Source of the DNA: Amphibalanus amphitrite
Lineage: Eukaryota; Arthropoda; Thecostraca; Balanomorpha; Balanidae
Assembly: GCF_019059575.1 (NCBI RefSeq)
Contig: NW_024882322.1
Span: 62,001-126,000 of the forward strand
Reading direction: 5' to 3'
Length of the DNA: 64,000 nucleotides
Both the position numbers and the translations under genes were made by a program. Positions 43,259-55,829 of the stretch are shown here, in pieces. Numbering within the stretch: the stretch's first letter is position 1; each line of letters starts with the position of its first letter. A model generated the notes under the pieces. The model was given only the letters and a program-made list of their open reading frames with translations, made no database searches and had not been told where the DNA came from.

Positions 43259-46200
43259 GCGACAGATATGAAGAGGTAGGGCTTTAGGCTAGATGTAGGG
43301 AGCTACCTCATTTGAAGTGATTGGATTGTGGGGAGGGGTAGCTTGGAAATTGTTGTTTAGGTATTTAGGTATGCATAATCATTTGTTTTGGGATTAGGAA
43401 ATCACATTTGCAGGCGAGGAGGCAAGCACAAGTGGCTATCTCATTTATTTTTGCTTTCTGCTATGACCATATGAATGATATAGAATATACCTGATTTCAT
43501 GTTGAATTCAACTATAGGAACATCTATTTACCAAACAACTCTTTCCACTCATGACTTAGCGACTCATGCTCATCATTGATGGTACATACTACATACCCAA
43601 TGTGTTCTTACTTCACTTGCATTTTCATTCGGCAGCCTCAACTTGCAAGTCCCGTGACTGTTAGCGTCTAGCGATACCTTATAGCTACCGACTTGCACCG
43701 TGCACAGTCATTAGGGTTATCACCATCGTGTTATCGGCCTGCGTGCCCTGTCTCCTCCACCTTCTCGCATAGCGTCGCTCGACAACTTTAGTTTACAGGT
43801 TACATGGATTACATGTCACAGAACACTGGATTCCTCTGGAATTAAATCCTGGAACGACGTGCAGAGCTCGGATCAGGGTCCAGGATTTAGAACTGTTTGG
43901 TTCGAACATCTTACATTTGGCAGGACCTCAGATCTGGAAAAATCTGGTTTAGCTCTACAGGACTGTTCATTGGTGGCGTGCCATGCAATATCACAGCTCA
44001 TTGCTCCTTGTTTTCATTCTAGCTTTTGCATGTTCGATGATTGAAGACACGTTAACAGAAACAGCCCGAATGGTATCATTAGCTCTTTACAGTCATTTTT
44101 TATGTTCCCTTTGAAGTTCATTATCAGGTAGGTACTGCCTATATGCAAAATAATTGTTGAAGTGTGTCGCCAGGACGACTTCAAACGAGCGGCTTCGTCA
44201 AGGTTCGAGCTCCGAGCCATGGCCTCCAGTTCGAACAGTCAAAGTTATGCTTCGGCATGAGTAAACGTTAATTAAGCGGCCATTTAAATTTTAAAACTTT
44301 TAAAACAGCGGCCATTTAAAATTTAAAAATTCAAAACTGAAATGGCCGCTATTTAAAATTTAAATAGTGGCCATTTATGACCAAAACATAGAGGAAAGAG
44401 CATTTCTGGTTTTGAATTAGAACGCGTATTTATTGAATGTGAAATTGTGGTGCAATGCGTATTATCCTCATAATGCTACATATGTATGATCTAACACCGA
44501 GTGTGCCGTGCGTATGCACAGTGCGCATTGCACACTTTATCTCACACTGCACACAGCGCATGTCTGAAACGGCTCAAGCGAACGAAAAGCGCACGAGTAT
44601 GAGCCAAACAGTTTTCACACGGCCCAAAAGCGCTCAAACGGCTAAGAGCGAGCTACCGAATATCGCCCAAACGGCCGAACATTGCCTAAACGACCGAATA
44701 TCGCCCTAAGTGCTGTACAAGGCTCGAAGGGCCGAACATCCCCCGAACGACCGACATAGCGGCGCGGCCGGCCGGACGGCGCCCATGGCAACAGGAACGT
44801 GCGGACCGGGACCGGCGGGCCATCACAGGCCGAAGCGCCGGTCTGCGGTAAATATGGTGTCGCTGATATAACAAGCTGGGCCGACGTTTCGGCGAAATGT
44901 TTGTGTTTCTTTCCGAGCGGCTGCGCGCCTTGCAGAGAGTGAATGGGCCGGCCGGCACCGTTGGGATTAATGATACCGCCGCCGCCACCGAGGAACGGGC
45001 TCGGGGAGGGGGTGGTGGCACCGGGCAACTGGCAACTGAATGCAGGTCAATCGAGGCTGGGGACTGTGAGCGAATGAAACAGTTTATATAGCATGGGCCT
45101 TAATCATCGTTAATAACATCCAAGTCAACAACATAATATAGATGTGATTTAGGAATACTTTCCATCAGGTACGAGATGTAACATGAGAGCGATCCATTTC
45201 ATATACTACAGGGACATATTTTTCCATTGAATTCTTCAACACAGAAATTGAGAAGCTCTTGCAAATTGGCACCAAACAACTTTAGAGCACCCTCGGGTAT
45301 CGCTCGTCCATGAGAAGTTGCTACCGTCGTTCCTGCATTAAAGTCCCCCACCCCTGATCCCAAACTGCTGCGGTGCCATGCCGTGCCGTCCTCTGAAGGT
45401 GACAGGGATTGTTCGGTCCCGCTGAACCTGGCACAAGGCCGGCGGCACGTTCTGTGATCGAGTTCGGGGGTGATTGACAGCCGGATAAACAGCGAGCCGC
45501 CGGCCCATTCATTGAAGACACTGGCGGGGCGGGCCGCGCCGGGACATCGACCACCGGAGTGGGACGGTGAGGTGAGCTACTCCGCCTGGAGCTGACGGAA
45601 ATAATACTACCACTACCGCCGCTCAGTCTCGGACTCACTACTTATTGAGCGCAGCTCACATATCTACTGAAGCAGCTCTGATTGGTGCGCCACTCCGATG
45701 CCGACACTGTCAGTCCATTATCTGCCTTTACGTCCTGCTGTGCACGTTGTGACGTTGTTTGCCAGTGGAGGTGTTTTTGCCCGCGGCCGAGGTTCGCTGT
45801 GGGTTCCCTCACATAAAGGGTAAAATCCCGGAGTCGGTTCGGAGCGAAAGAAGAGACAGTGATGATATAAGCGCGTGGCTCGGCCATAATCAGAATCAGT
45901 ACTCACGCCTGGGGTCCCCTGGTGCTCGTGTTCGACCGCAAAACACTAAACAGTGTCCTCATGTGTTTCCTGCAGCGGGTATCATTGTTTACATATTGTC
46001 ATACTCTGACACCATATGCTGCTACCAACCAGTGTCCGGGAGCATGGAGTCTTTTTCTCAGAACGAGTTCACAGCTGTTGTAAAAAATAAACATTTATAA
46101 TTAACAATGATTACAGTAGCACTTCAGTAACATAGCACCTATTACCTGTAAGTCCTACAATGTGTTCAGGATGTTCTTAGTGCCTCGGTGAGCCCAACGA

Positions 46201-48402
46201 AAGTGTGTTCGCATGTGAGATAAATATAGGTGTCGGTAATGGGTAGCCGATGTCATATAAGATAACCGTCCTTTAGATATATCTAAGTAAAACCATGTTC
46301 ATTGTTCATTGTTCATATTGGCAATGATGCCAAATATTTCAATTATATGTCACATGTGGTGTAACGCTGCCATTGGAGAATACATTAAATGAATTAATTA
46401 TAAAATTAAAAAAACTCGTTTCCCAATCATGCCTTCATTGATTCTATATAATAGCGCGGCGTTGTTTGCCAGCCATCGAGCAGCCGCCGCGCTGGCAATG
46501 GCACCTTGCTAGGTAGGCTGTACCGCAAGGCAGCCATGTGCTGCGGGACAGTGGCCAAACAGAGCCGGTCTAAATGCGCTCCGCCGGCGGATTCCTGAAC
46601 AAGCCGGCTGTGCTTACATTACTTTGGTTTGCAGTATAAAAAAATCATTTAACCTAACAAAATAAAGTATCAATATCACGTTGGAATAAAGCAATATTAG
46701 CTCCATGGCTTTCAAGGCTTATGGATGTCTTATCACACGCATTTTTAACCTTTTCTCTCGCCTGCGTGTATGTAGGTACACTAAGCCTTTTCAAGGGAAG
46801 ACCACTGTTGCCTTGAGCCTGAATGTGTACTATTGCATGTATATCATCAAAAAGCTTCTAGCGTGAAATTTACCCGCGCCTGGTCAAAACGTATATTACG
46901 CTCACCATCCTTTCATTGCATTGACTATCTCTTGATTCGTTTTAGATCTTAAATTACATGCCTGCACTGGTTTATGGTAGATTGTTTTTGTGTATTCCAC
47001 TGACAGTTCATCCATGCGCTCACTGAGGAGAAAACCAATGGTAATCAATGACGAATCCATCGTGCGATGATTTCATGTTGGTTGCAGCGTTCTCCCATAC
47101 GCTGCACATGTTTTTCTCGACGTAAGTCAGGCTAATTGACGGAAATGAGTACAGAGGTCGGTCGATACGATCCGTAGAGCCCCCAAAACATGGTCATTAG
47201 GGGGTGCTGCAGTCAGAAAATGATATACACATTGTTCTGCCAGGGGCGGGACGGGCGCCGCTCTCTGAAGGACCGAGCTCGTTGGCCTGTTTCGTGCCTG
47301 TTGTCGCCGCGGCAGAGGTCAGCCTAAGGTCGGCCCCCACAGTCAGGGACAGAGGATTTACACCCCATGCCAACAGGGTCGTTTGACGTGGCCGGTGGCG
47401 GCAGCTGCCCGTGGTGGCCGGCAGCAGCCGCCTGGTAACAGCGAGAAGGAAAAACCAGCGGTCCGTGCCGCGAACCCGCGCCCCGGTCACGCGCGGGGGA
47501 GATGACAGCGGCGGCAGGGCACCGAACTAAATCACGACGGGAACGTTACCCATATCTCGCTGCATTCGAGGACGCTTCGCGGTAGCGCCGTCAAACGTAC
47601 ATTGGACATGAAACGGTGATGTCAAAATCCCGGTTCAGAAAGACGAGACCGAATGATCGCTTGACGCGTGACCTCCACCACTGCAGGGTTTTGATATGTG
47701 TGCTGATAAAGGGACTTTGCATTTAATCGGACCTTGTGGGTCACAAGGATCTCCGATCGGTCACCCCGAGCCGGGAGGGTATTACGGTACCTACTGCAGG
47801 TGAAACTGCAAACAAGGTCGCATGTCCGTCGACCGTCCTCACTATGGAAGTAGTTGAATTATTGGTTCAAAGATAAGCCCAGATATAGATGAGTTGAGCC
47901 TGGAGTTGAGCTACTTTTGAACAGCAGTTACGAAGTACTACCCAACTTAGCTCTACTGAATCATTTCCTCATAAATGACAAACTGTGACTTGTGAGTGAA
48001 CTATACACGTAAGCTGTAACTGCTTCTGGTCAAATATGTTAATCCCTAGAATAGTGAACATATCTACAAATGCCGTAACTCTGAAAGCACATTATATCCT
48101 CATTGGTGAAGATTCACTGAATGTGCCTTCGACATCCCCATCCTGAGCATTCGTCTTTATCAGCACGTCAGAACCCTTCAAATCCATGTGATTGGGTTGA
48201 TAATAGCACGCTTTGTTCGCTCAACTCAGTGATTTCTCCTTCAGTTGGGTCTACGCCACTGGAGTGGGAAGCCGTCCTTTGGAAGAAAGTCCAAAGGCTG
48301 TGAATCGTGAAATAAATGATGATGTTTTAAAGACATGAAAGTAAGTTTTATTCAAGCTTTATGGTGAAAACAAACGATGATAAAGCCTTTAACTTTTCCT
48401 CA
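43259..48402. other. Long stretch without supported genes
   Basis: Open frames lie in GC-rich patches (44740-45020, 45480-45650, 47220-47510) and overlap on both strands. None shows a domain, signal peptide or consistent splice junctions. One AT-rich repeat cluster is listed separately. Confidence 0.4.
44274..44377. repeat. AT-rich inverted repeat cluster (GGCCATTTAAA)
   Basis: GCGGCCATTTAAA occurs twice and its complements TTTAAAATTTAAATAGTGGCC and ATGGCCGCTATTTAAA follow. The stretch can fold into several alternative hairpins. It looks like a small degenerate fold-back element. Confidence 0.6.
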
Positions 48403-49088
48403 CCAGTATAGCGCCTGTTGGGGCGACTAACGGAGCGAGTGAGGGGGTGAGTCTTGCACGTGCGAAATTTCGAGGGGGTACCTCCAACTGACTTGTGCAC
48501 GGCACCCTACTAACCGGTCTCTAGCGATGTGCCAAATTTGAGCGCAATCGGCACAGCCGTTCTCGAGATCTGGGAGCGGCACCCTGCACGTGCGCACGTG
48601 CAAAATGGGTCCCAACTGACTTGTGCACGGCACCCTACTAACTGGTCCCTAACTGTGTACCAAATTTGAGCGTCATCGGTCCAGCAGTTCTCGAGATCTG
48701 GAAACGACCCCTGCACGTGCGCACGTGCAGCAGCACCCCAACTCTGGCACATGGATATGCAGTGCCTAGTGGGTGCCTACCTACATGCCAACTTTCAGCG
48801 CAATCGGCCAAGTAGTTACCGAGGTATTGCAACAATTACAAAACTGACACCTCTTCGTTTTGCACGTGGCACGTGCATAAGGGGTCACCCACATGCATCG
48901 GGAATAGTCCAATACTTGGTAGAAGGAATGAAGCTACCCTACAAAAATTACCGCGTGTAAATCGGTCAAGTGGTTGCTGAGATATAAGCCTCGCAAAAGC
49001 GTCCGTACGGCCGGCCGGCCGGCCGCTCATACTCAGAAATTTCCGTTAATCTAAGGAAAGACTACGCTCGCTTCGCTCGCTCCGTAAT
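48403..49088 (-). mobile_element. HINE/Helentron-like element, copy 1
   Basis: Read on the minus strand: the 5' part has CGGAGCGAGCGA, matched by an inverted copy near the 3' end. The 3' end is a CGCC/GGCG hairpin followed by CTATACTGG, and the next base is T. The centre is a tandem array of units of about 115-125 bp, each with the CTGGGCCGATTG…AAATTTGG sentence and an E-box palindrome CACGTGCGCACGTGC (48589-48603, 48713-48727). Nearly identical to 55830-56511; the main length difference is extra GGCCGGCC repeats at about 49010. No helicase gene, so non-autonomous. Confidence 0.75.
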
Positions 49089-50749
49089 TAATGTTTTCCG
49101 ATTAGCCCATTACATGCCGGCTCAATCAGCCTTGACAAATTTCCGAGCCATGCGAAACAGCCAGCCTCCGGCTACTATTCGCAACAAATCGGAAAAGTTT
49201 TTAGCCGTTCTCTTATTTGTGGCTATTCCATATGTATGACCGCTAATTCCCCTGCAGACGATGCACGCTTATGATTCCATTTAACGTCATGCCAGTGTGT
49301 GCTATAGCCGCACATTATGGCCGCGCACTCGCCTGGCGTAACGGGTTATTTCGACACGGACAGTTAGGGTGACGCCTTCAAGCACTGAAAAGAAGCGAAC
49401 CGTGGGAAACACTGCACCATCTACAGTTGAACCATATTCATAAGTACAGCTGAGACCGCAAGCCCGAGATCTTCAGTACTGTGATGGCACTGTGAGGGCG
49501 AGTGTATGTATGTACGCCGCACATGCCGTGGGTGCGTGTGTCGCGCCATGTTTAGCACGGTTGCGTCAGCCGCGGTTGCAGCTACGATATAGCCGCCGCT
49601 GCACTAACAGCCATCTTCTGCAATGACGCGCTGCACTGTTGCTGGTCGGAAGTCTCCAAGCGCTTCACCAAACATCGGCAAAATGTCATAGGTGAAATGT
49701 CATGAAATGTGAGATCGCATCGGTGACTGCATGCTGGTGCACTTTTGAACTCTGCATTTTCTGTTTAACCTAATGTGCGAGACCTGTGTCTGCTTTGTCT
49801 GTTGCATCTGTATGCTAACGATAGCTGACATTGCCCTTGAAGCGTCCTGTACACATCTGAGTTGACATGCCTATCTTTCATACTTAATTCCATCCGTTCT
49901 ATAGGTACTGCAGTATCATTCATTTGCTGCAGGTAAGTTATCAGCGTTGAGTCGGGCATGAATGCAAAAAAAATGAATGTAGCCATCGCCAAGGCTGCAA
50001 CTTGCCTTACGGTCCCCGTGCGAATTAATAGACACTAAACGTTATATTGAATAGACTGGGTAAATAATTCTAAGCCACAGACGTCTGTGTATTGAGTATA
50101 TTTCTGTATCGATGTTATGCACAATGTGCGTGTAGAGCGAATACGGTTTATGTATACTCGTAAGTAGCGGGTACCTATACAGCAACACCGAAGTCTATAG
50201 AGGTCCAGATCCCGAACCTTGCATTTTTCTTACATCCGCTTTTGCCCTATTTTCGGTGAGAGAGAATACAACGTCAATTAAAACGATTTCATTTGTATAT
50301 TTGTCATGTCAACAGCATCTTTGTTGTGCAACAGCTAGACCAACAATATCACAAATAAATAAAGATATTCTCGTCCACGGGACGGGGCTGTCCCGACGTT
50401 CTCTGCGCTCAATGGCTTATGAGCGCTAGAGAAGTACAATAAAGGACAAAATACCACAGAAAAACAGTGGAATGTAGTCGACGCACCAATAAGACATTCC
50501 ACAGAGACACAGTCGTCTTTAAGGCTGCCAGCTGGCCGGTGGGCCAGTACCGACACGGCGAACACCTGCGCCGCGCTTTGGTCATCCGGGTCGGCCCGTG
50601 TGCTGCGGCCGCCGCCGCTGCAGTTGCCGGCAGCGGTCTGCCGCCGTGCTGAGATCAGTAAAGGCGCGAGCTCATCTTGTCCCGCGCTGGCTGCCTGCTA
50701 CCCCGCCTCGCCGCCGCGCCGACCGGAGATTTTCCACCAGTCGGCTGCA
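49089..50749. other. 3' flank of the neuroparsin gene; nothing else seen
   Basis: A GC patch at 50520-50720 adjoins the neuroparsin terminal exon and may be its 3' UTR. No AATAAA on the minus strand was found close to the stop. Confidence 0.4.
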
Positions 50750-51799
50750 TCACTTGCTGAAGCAGTTGGTTGTCTCCTGGTAGCAGTCGCTCACGTTGTG
50801 AAGTGAGCAGCCCTGACAGCGGCCGCACAAGCAGAAGTTGCCGGTGCCACAGCGGAACGGGCTGTTGCGGTTGTTGCTGCACTTTGCGCCGGTACCCTGT
50901 GGGTGGAGGAAGGCGAACGTCAGTCGCTGAGTTTCAGGGCTCAAGGCTCGGTTGGTCGAGCTGCTAACGAGGGTCACTGGTGGAAATACTCCAGCTCCAG
51001 CGTCACCCCAGTCAATATTTAACGGCCGCGGAATACCACGGCCCTAGAGTATCCCTGCCACGGCGGACTCCGCTCAGAATTTCGGGGCTGGACGGACGCC
51101 GACCCTGACAGCCACGGTGTGAACCCAGCGTATCAACAGTGGAAAGCCAGGCGCGCCGTGCAGCACGCGATGTGTGCAACTGTCCAGCCGCCGGCCCGGT
51201 TTTGTAACACGGCCCAGACTGAGGAACATTCTAGATCGGCGCCAGATCTAGGATAGGCAGACGCAAAACTTTTCTGATTATTCCCTTGTAGCATGATGAG
51301 TCTACGATGGTAAATTACATTATGGTAAAAGAAACTAAGCACGTCTTTTCACCCCAAAGAGTTGGTGGAGCACGTTGCCGTCGCTTACCTTTGCGCAGAT
51401 GTATTTCCCGCAGTACTCGATAACGCCGTACGAACAGTCTTTGGGGTTGACGTTTCTAATGCCGTAACAGGCGGAGGCTGCCGATGACGCCCTGAAGCAG
51501 AGACAGTACACCATGCTGACGACTGGCGGAGAGCTCGGCGGCCACGTATGACAGAGGGTGGCCAGCACAAGGCGTGAAACCTCCAGCACTCTTCAGATGC
51601 GAGGGAAGGACTGCGCCGATTACGGATAAATTACAATTACGCTGCTTCAAGGAGTCCGTGATACAATAAAATTCCAGCGCAGTCCATGAAATTGCCAATG
51701 AGAAAACTAAACATGATCGATGGCTTTGAGATGTGCTTACCTGCAGAGGAAAACCAGGGCCAGCAAGCAGGCAAACAGGTACTTAGTGGAGATCTGCAT
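50750..51799 (-). CDS. NP: Neuroparsin precursor (three exons)
   Basis: Exons on the minus strand are 51799-51741, 51491-51389 and 50896-50750 (59+103+147 bp), giving 102 residues plus a stop. All four splice ends are canonical (GTAAGC donors; GCTTCAG and CCCACAG acceptors) and phases fit. Residues 1-19 are a signal peptide (MQISTKYLFACLLALVFLC). The mature part has exactly 12 cysteines (28, 39, 47, 52, 60, 70, 76, 78, 81, 84, 92, 99). It carries the family signature ICAKGTGAKC, then CGTGNFCLCGRCQGCSLHN, closely matching the conserved second half of insect and crustacean neuroparsins (related in fold to the IGF-binding-protein N-domain). It is a secreted neurohormone; in insects the family affects ecdysteroid, insulin and reproductive signalling. 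Length is normal for the family. It appears intact. Confidence 0.93.
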
Positions 51800-51851
51800 T
51801 TTGGATTCACGGACCGATCGTTCTCACGAGCCGACGCACGCAGCACAGGAC

Positions 51852-51886
51852 AACTGATACAGTGGCCAGTGGCCGGTCCGTTTTAA
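51852..51886 (-). promoter_or_regulatory. Core promoter of the neuroparsin gene
   Basis: On the minus strand a TATA-like TTAAAA (first T at 51886) lies 31 bp upstream of the A (51855) of TCAGTT, the arthropod initiator. That predicts a 56-nt 5' UTR before the ATG at 51799. A CCAAT box (ATTGG on the plus strand, about 51946-51950) and a GC-rich block lie further upstream. Prediction from sequence only. Confidence 0.7.
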
Positions 51887-52302
51887 CCTGCGCGGCCGCG
51901 GCCCGCCCCCGCCCCCGCCCGCGCCCCCACCGCCGGCCGGCTCCCATTGGTGACCGCTCGGAGCGGCACGGGGCAAAGTTCGCGCGGTGACGGCGCGCGC
52001 CGGCCGCTGCAGATGACCACTCAGATTACACGGCCACAGAATTTGTGGGCCCGACCGACAGCCCCGCGCCGCCGCAAACATGTTTTGCTCGCGCCGGCCA
52101 GGGGTGAGTCCAAGGTGGCTTTGGCAAAAGCGTCATTCATGGCAAACTGTTGAGTTGAAGCGACGGAAAAAACCAGCGGGACTTTTCGCTCTTCCTAGAG
52201 AACATGCGGTGCTCCAATGCCCTGCAATAGTACTGCGCTTTGTTGATGATGACAGACCATGGAACTGACAATACCTATGTTTATACCTCTGAGTTATATG
52301 CA
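51887..52302. other. Upstream region of the neuroparsin gene
   Basis: Very GC-rich to about 52080 (GCCCCCGCC repeats, a CCAAT box), then ordinary sequence. No gene recognised. Confidence 0.5.
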
Positions 52303-52306
52303 TTAA

Positions 52307-54650
52307 CCCGCGCCCTGCTGGGGGGGGGGAGGGGGTGTTTGAACACCCCCTTTGTGGTTTTTCGCGAATGTCTCAAAAACGGCGGCGCTCATACATCAAT
52401 TCTACACATGTTGTGAAAATTTCAGACCAAGGTCATTCAAGGTCAGGTCACCAGGTCACTTGAAGTGACCTCACCTCATAAAAAGTTTCAATGTCTGTCA
52501 TAGCTACACTGAGTGACCGATCGCTTTGACACTTTCAGCGATTGATATGGGTAACAGTATCTATAAAATGTTTATCTCAGAATTTTCATATCGGTGACCT
52601 AAGGTCAGGTCAATTTTGCGACCTCCCCATATTATCCCGCGCCCTGCTGGGGGTCCTGGATTTCCACGCCCTGCTGGGGGGGGGTGTTTGAACACCCCCC
52701 CCCCTTGTAACTCGGCTCCTGGGCCACGTAGCGATACGCGGAAGGCGGCGTTCGAAAGAGCGTAAAAAATAATGACGAAATCACTTCGGTCAATTTTTTG
52801 GTCAGGTCAAAGGTCAGGTCACCAGAGGTCATTGAAGGCAAAATTTCGCCGATTTCCAGGTCGAATGTCGAAAATTTCCAAGAAGCCAACGCATAACTCG
52901 AGAACCAATAGAGCTACAGCGCCGCGGAAAAGCGCATTCGATAGCCCTATTAACGCCCTTTCTGAGTAATTCTCTCAGATTTGACCTAACGTCAACGGTT
53001 TTGCCTGCAGGGGGCAAAAACTGCAAAAATAGCTGATTTTTTCGGAAACAGTTTTTCTGCAATAACTTTTGACCCAAGCATTTTACGAGCTTACTTTTAC
53101 CGGCATCGTGTTCCTCTCGTCAAGACGCATCGAATGAACCATAACTTGACCTTGAAAGGTCAACTTGAAAATTTGACCTCAGGTCAAGGTCATGACCTGA
53201 CCGGAAAGGGTCATGTTGCATATCAGTCGATCCGTATCGTCGAGCTGAACACATCTAAGGCGTTTTCATCGCTCTAGCATGCCTCTATCAAAAGTTATTT
53301 GCGAAAAACTGTTAGATACCATTCGTGACCTAAGATGACCTCAGGGCATAAACAAGGGTCACGGACACCATTTTCAAGTTCAGTGTGTCTAAACCACTTG
53401 TAATTCGGTGTTTGGGAGTGTTTATAATGTCTTTCATCCAAAAGAGGCGCATTTCAATTTTCTCACATTGACTTATAATGGGGAGGTCGCAAAATTGACC
53501 TGACCTTAGGTCATCGATATCAAAATTCTGAGATATACATTTTGTACATGCTATCGCTCTTAGCAATCGCTGAAAGTTTCAAAGCGATCGGTCACTCGGT
53601 GTAGCTATGACAGACATTGAAAGTTTTTATGAGGTGAGGTCACTTCAAGTGACCTGGTGACCTGACCTTGAATGACCTTGGTCTGAAATTTTCACAACAT
53701 GTGTAGAATTGATGTATGATAAGGTGTACCAAAAACGGCGGCGCTCCGCGCCGCCGTTTTTGAGATATTCGCGAAAAACCACAAGGGGGGGTGTTCAAAC
53801 ACCCCCCCAGCAGGGCGCGGGTTATAGGTAAGTCAATGGGAAAAAAATTGAAATGCGCCTCTTTTGGACGAAAGACATTATAAACACTCCCAAACACTGA
53901 ATTACAAGTGGTTTAAACACACTGAACATGAAAATGGTGTCCGTGGCCCCTATTTATGCCCCTGAGGTCATCTCAGGTCACGAATGTGTCTAACAGTTTT
54001 TCGCAAATAACTTTTGATAGAGGCACGCTAGAGCGATGAAAACGCCTTAGATGTGTTCAGCTCGACGATACGGATCGACTGATATGCAACATGACCTATT
54101 CCGGTCAGGTCATGACCTTGACCTGAGGTCAATTTTTCAAGTTGACCTTTCAAGGTCAAGTTATAGTTCATTCGATGCGTCTTGACGAGAGGAACACGAT
54201 GCCGGTAAAAGTAAGCTTGTACAAGGCTTCGGTCAAAAATTATTGCAGAAAAACTGTTTAAAAAAATCGGCTATTTTTGCAGTTTTTGCCCCCTGCAGGC
54301 AAAACCGTTGACGTTAGGTCAAATCTGAGAAAATTACTTAGAAAGGGCGTTAATAGGGCTATCGAATGCACTTTTCCGCGGCGCTTTAGCTCTATTGGTT
54401 CTCGAGTTATGCGTTGGCTTCCTGGAAATTGTCGACATTCGACCTGAAAATCGGCGAAATTTTGCCTTCAATGACCTCTCAACCTGACCAAAAAGTGACC
54501 GAAGTGATTTCGTCATTATTTTTGGCGCTCTTTCGAACGCCGCCTTCCGCGTATCGCTACGTGGCCCAAGAGCCGAGTTAGAAGGGGGGTGTTCAAACAC
54601 CCCCCCCCCCAGCAGGGCGTGGAAATCCAGGACCCCCAGACGGGCGCGGG
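52307..54650. mobile_element. Family-1 TTAA element containing a second, nested family-1 element
   Basis: TTAA at 52303-52306 and 54651-54654. Left (A) end tag CTGCTG; right (B) end CAGCAG with a mutated second tag, CAGACG. The interior is broken at 52631 and resumes at 53826 with AGTCAATGGG, as the uninterrupted copy at 57077 reads. Without the nested copy it is about 1,154 bp. Confidence 0.9.
52636..53821. mobile_element. Nested family-1 element, inserted at TTAT in inverted orientation
   Basis: Flanked by TTAT (52632-52635 and 53822-53825) instead of TTAA. Left B end with tag CTGCTG twice; right A end with CAGCAG once; hairpin cores GTGTTTGAACAC and GTGTTCAAACAC. Its left half and the right half of the host copy form a long inverted repeat of about 830 bp. 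Confidence 0.9.
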
Positions 54651-54797
54651 TTAAAAAACGAAGTTCTACATGCTTGCGCCAGTCCTGAATACTTGACTCG
54701 TCACTGCGGACTTAAAACTAATATTTTCCATAAAATATTGGCACCTATTTTCAAATCTATTTGATCGTTTACAGAGGCCATCTCAGCTTAACATAAG

Positions 54798-55240
54798 CCC
54801 ACGCCCTGATGGGGGGCCATTTTGGCCCCCCCCCCTATGGTTTTTCTTAAATAGCGAGAAAACGGCGGCGCGCAGCGCCGCCAAATTTTGGTTACCTTAC
54901 CGGGCATCAATTTGACACCTTCACACAAAATTTCAAGTCACAGGTCACCTCAGGTCAGGAGTTATTGAGGTCAAACTGAGGTCATGTTCGAGTAAAAATG
55001 AGCAAAAAACATGACATCTTGAAACGCTCACCAATTCTACAGTTAACAAGCAATTTTAAAGTTCTTTATGAGGCTGTGTAGCGAAAAGTCGGCGCTACAA
55101 AACTGCTATCTCGGATTTTCGAAATTTTGAGAGTTTAACCCCCCAAAGTAAAAAAAAAGATCTTTTTAGAAAACCTAAAAAAATTTCCAAAAAAGAATTT
55201 CGAAAAAACCGGAATATATGTGATAGTCCCTGCTGGCGGT
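54798..55240. mobile_element. Family-2 TTAA element, left part only
   Basis: Matches the first 420 bp of the copy at 13191, with tag CTGATG and hairpin core CATTTTGG. It stops just after the point where the 13191 copy carries its TA element. The flanking TTAA has decayed. Confidence 0.8.
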
Positions 55241-55309
55241 ATATGCTGCTTTGCGCGCAACATCTGCCGCACTGGATGTCAATTATTGCTTCCAAATCAT
55301 AGAGGACGT

Positions 55310-55474
55310 CAGTGGCGGATCCAGGGGGGGGGGGGCAAAATGGGCATTTGCCCCTCCAAAACGGCATAATTTTAACATTACGCCTATGGACGATGCATGG
55401 AAAGAATCGATAAATTGTTATGGTTTGCCCCCTCACCCCCCAAAAAAAAAAACTCTGAGCTGGATCCGCCTCTG
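55310..55474. mobile_element. hAT-type MITE, 165 bp
   Basis: Perfect 8-bp duplication GAGGACGT (55302-55309, 55475-55482). Ends CAGTGGCGGATCCAG and its near complement, a common hAT MITE terminus. Internal G, C and A runs, no coding. Confidence 0.9.
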
Positions 55475-55829
55475 GAGGACGTCGTAGGAACTGCGGAGGT
55501 CCCAAAGAGTAAACAAAAGTAAAAGTCTAATATCTTGAAAGCCAGCGAACATTTTTCGGTGAAACTTGGTAGATATTCATGTTGGATCTTTCTGAACCAC
55601 TGGACACCACTTTTCTGCCAATTCATTAACTTTTTTGAAGGTGGGAGGGTCCTTTTAAAACTCAGTTTGAATCGCATAGGACTAATATATAGCCTGATTG
55701 ATTAATTATGCAATTAATTGGTATGTCGGTTCAATAATCAGTCAAGATGTCCAATTCTATGTCAGTCAGAAAGCTTTAGTTAGGTATGCAACATAAAGGT
55801 AGGTATGCAGTATGCACACAACATAAATA

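Noticed and set aside
44642-45091. Proline/arginine-rich frames of 111-128 codons
   Set aside because: Opposed frames on both strands of a CpG-rich patch with no domain, signal peptide or splice evidence.
48427-48960. Minus- and plus-strand frames with ISRTAGPIALKFGT-like sentences, repeated at 55854-56387 and 11559-12055
   Set aside because: These are tandem non-coding units of HINE-like elements. The same sentence appears in several frames and on both strands, so it is not protein constraint.
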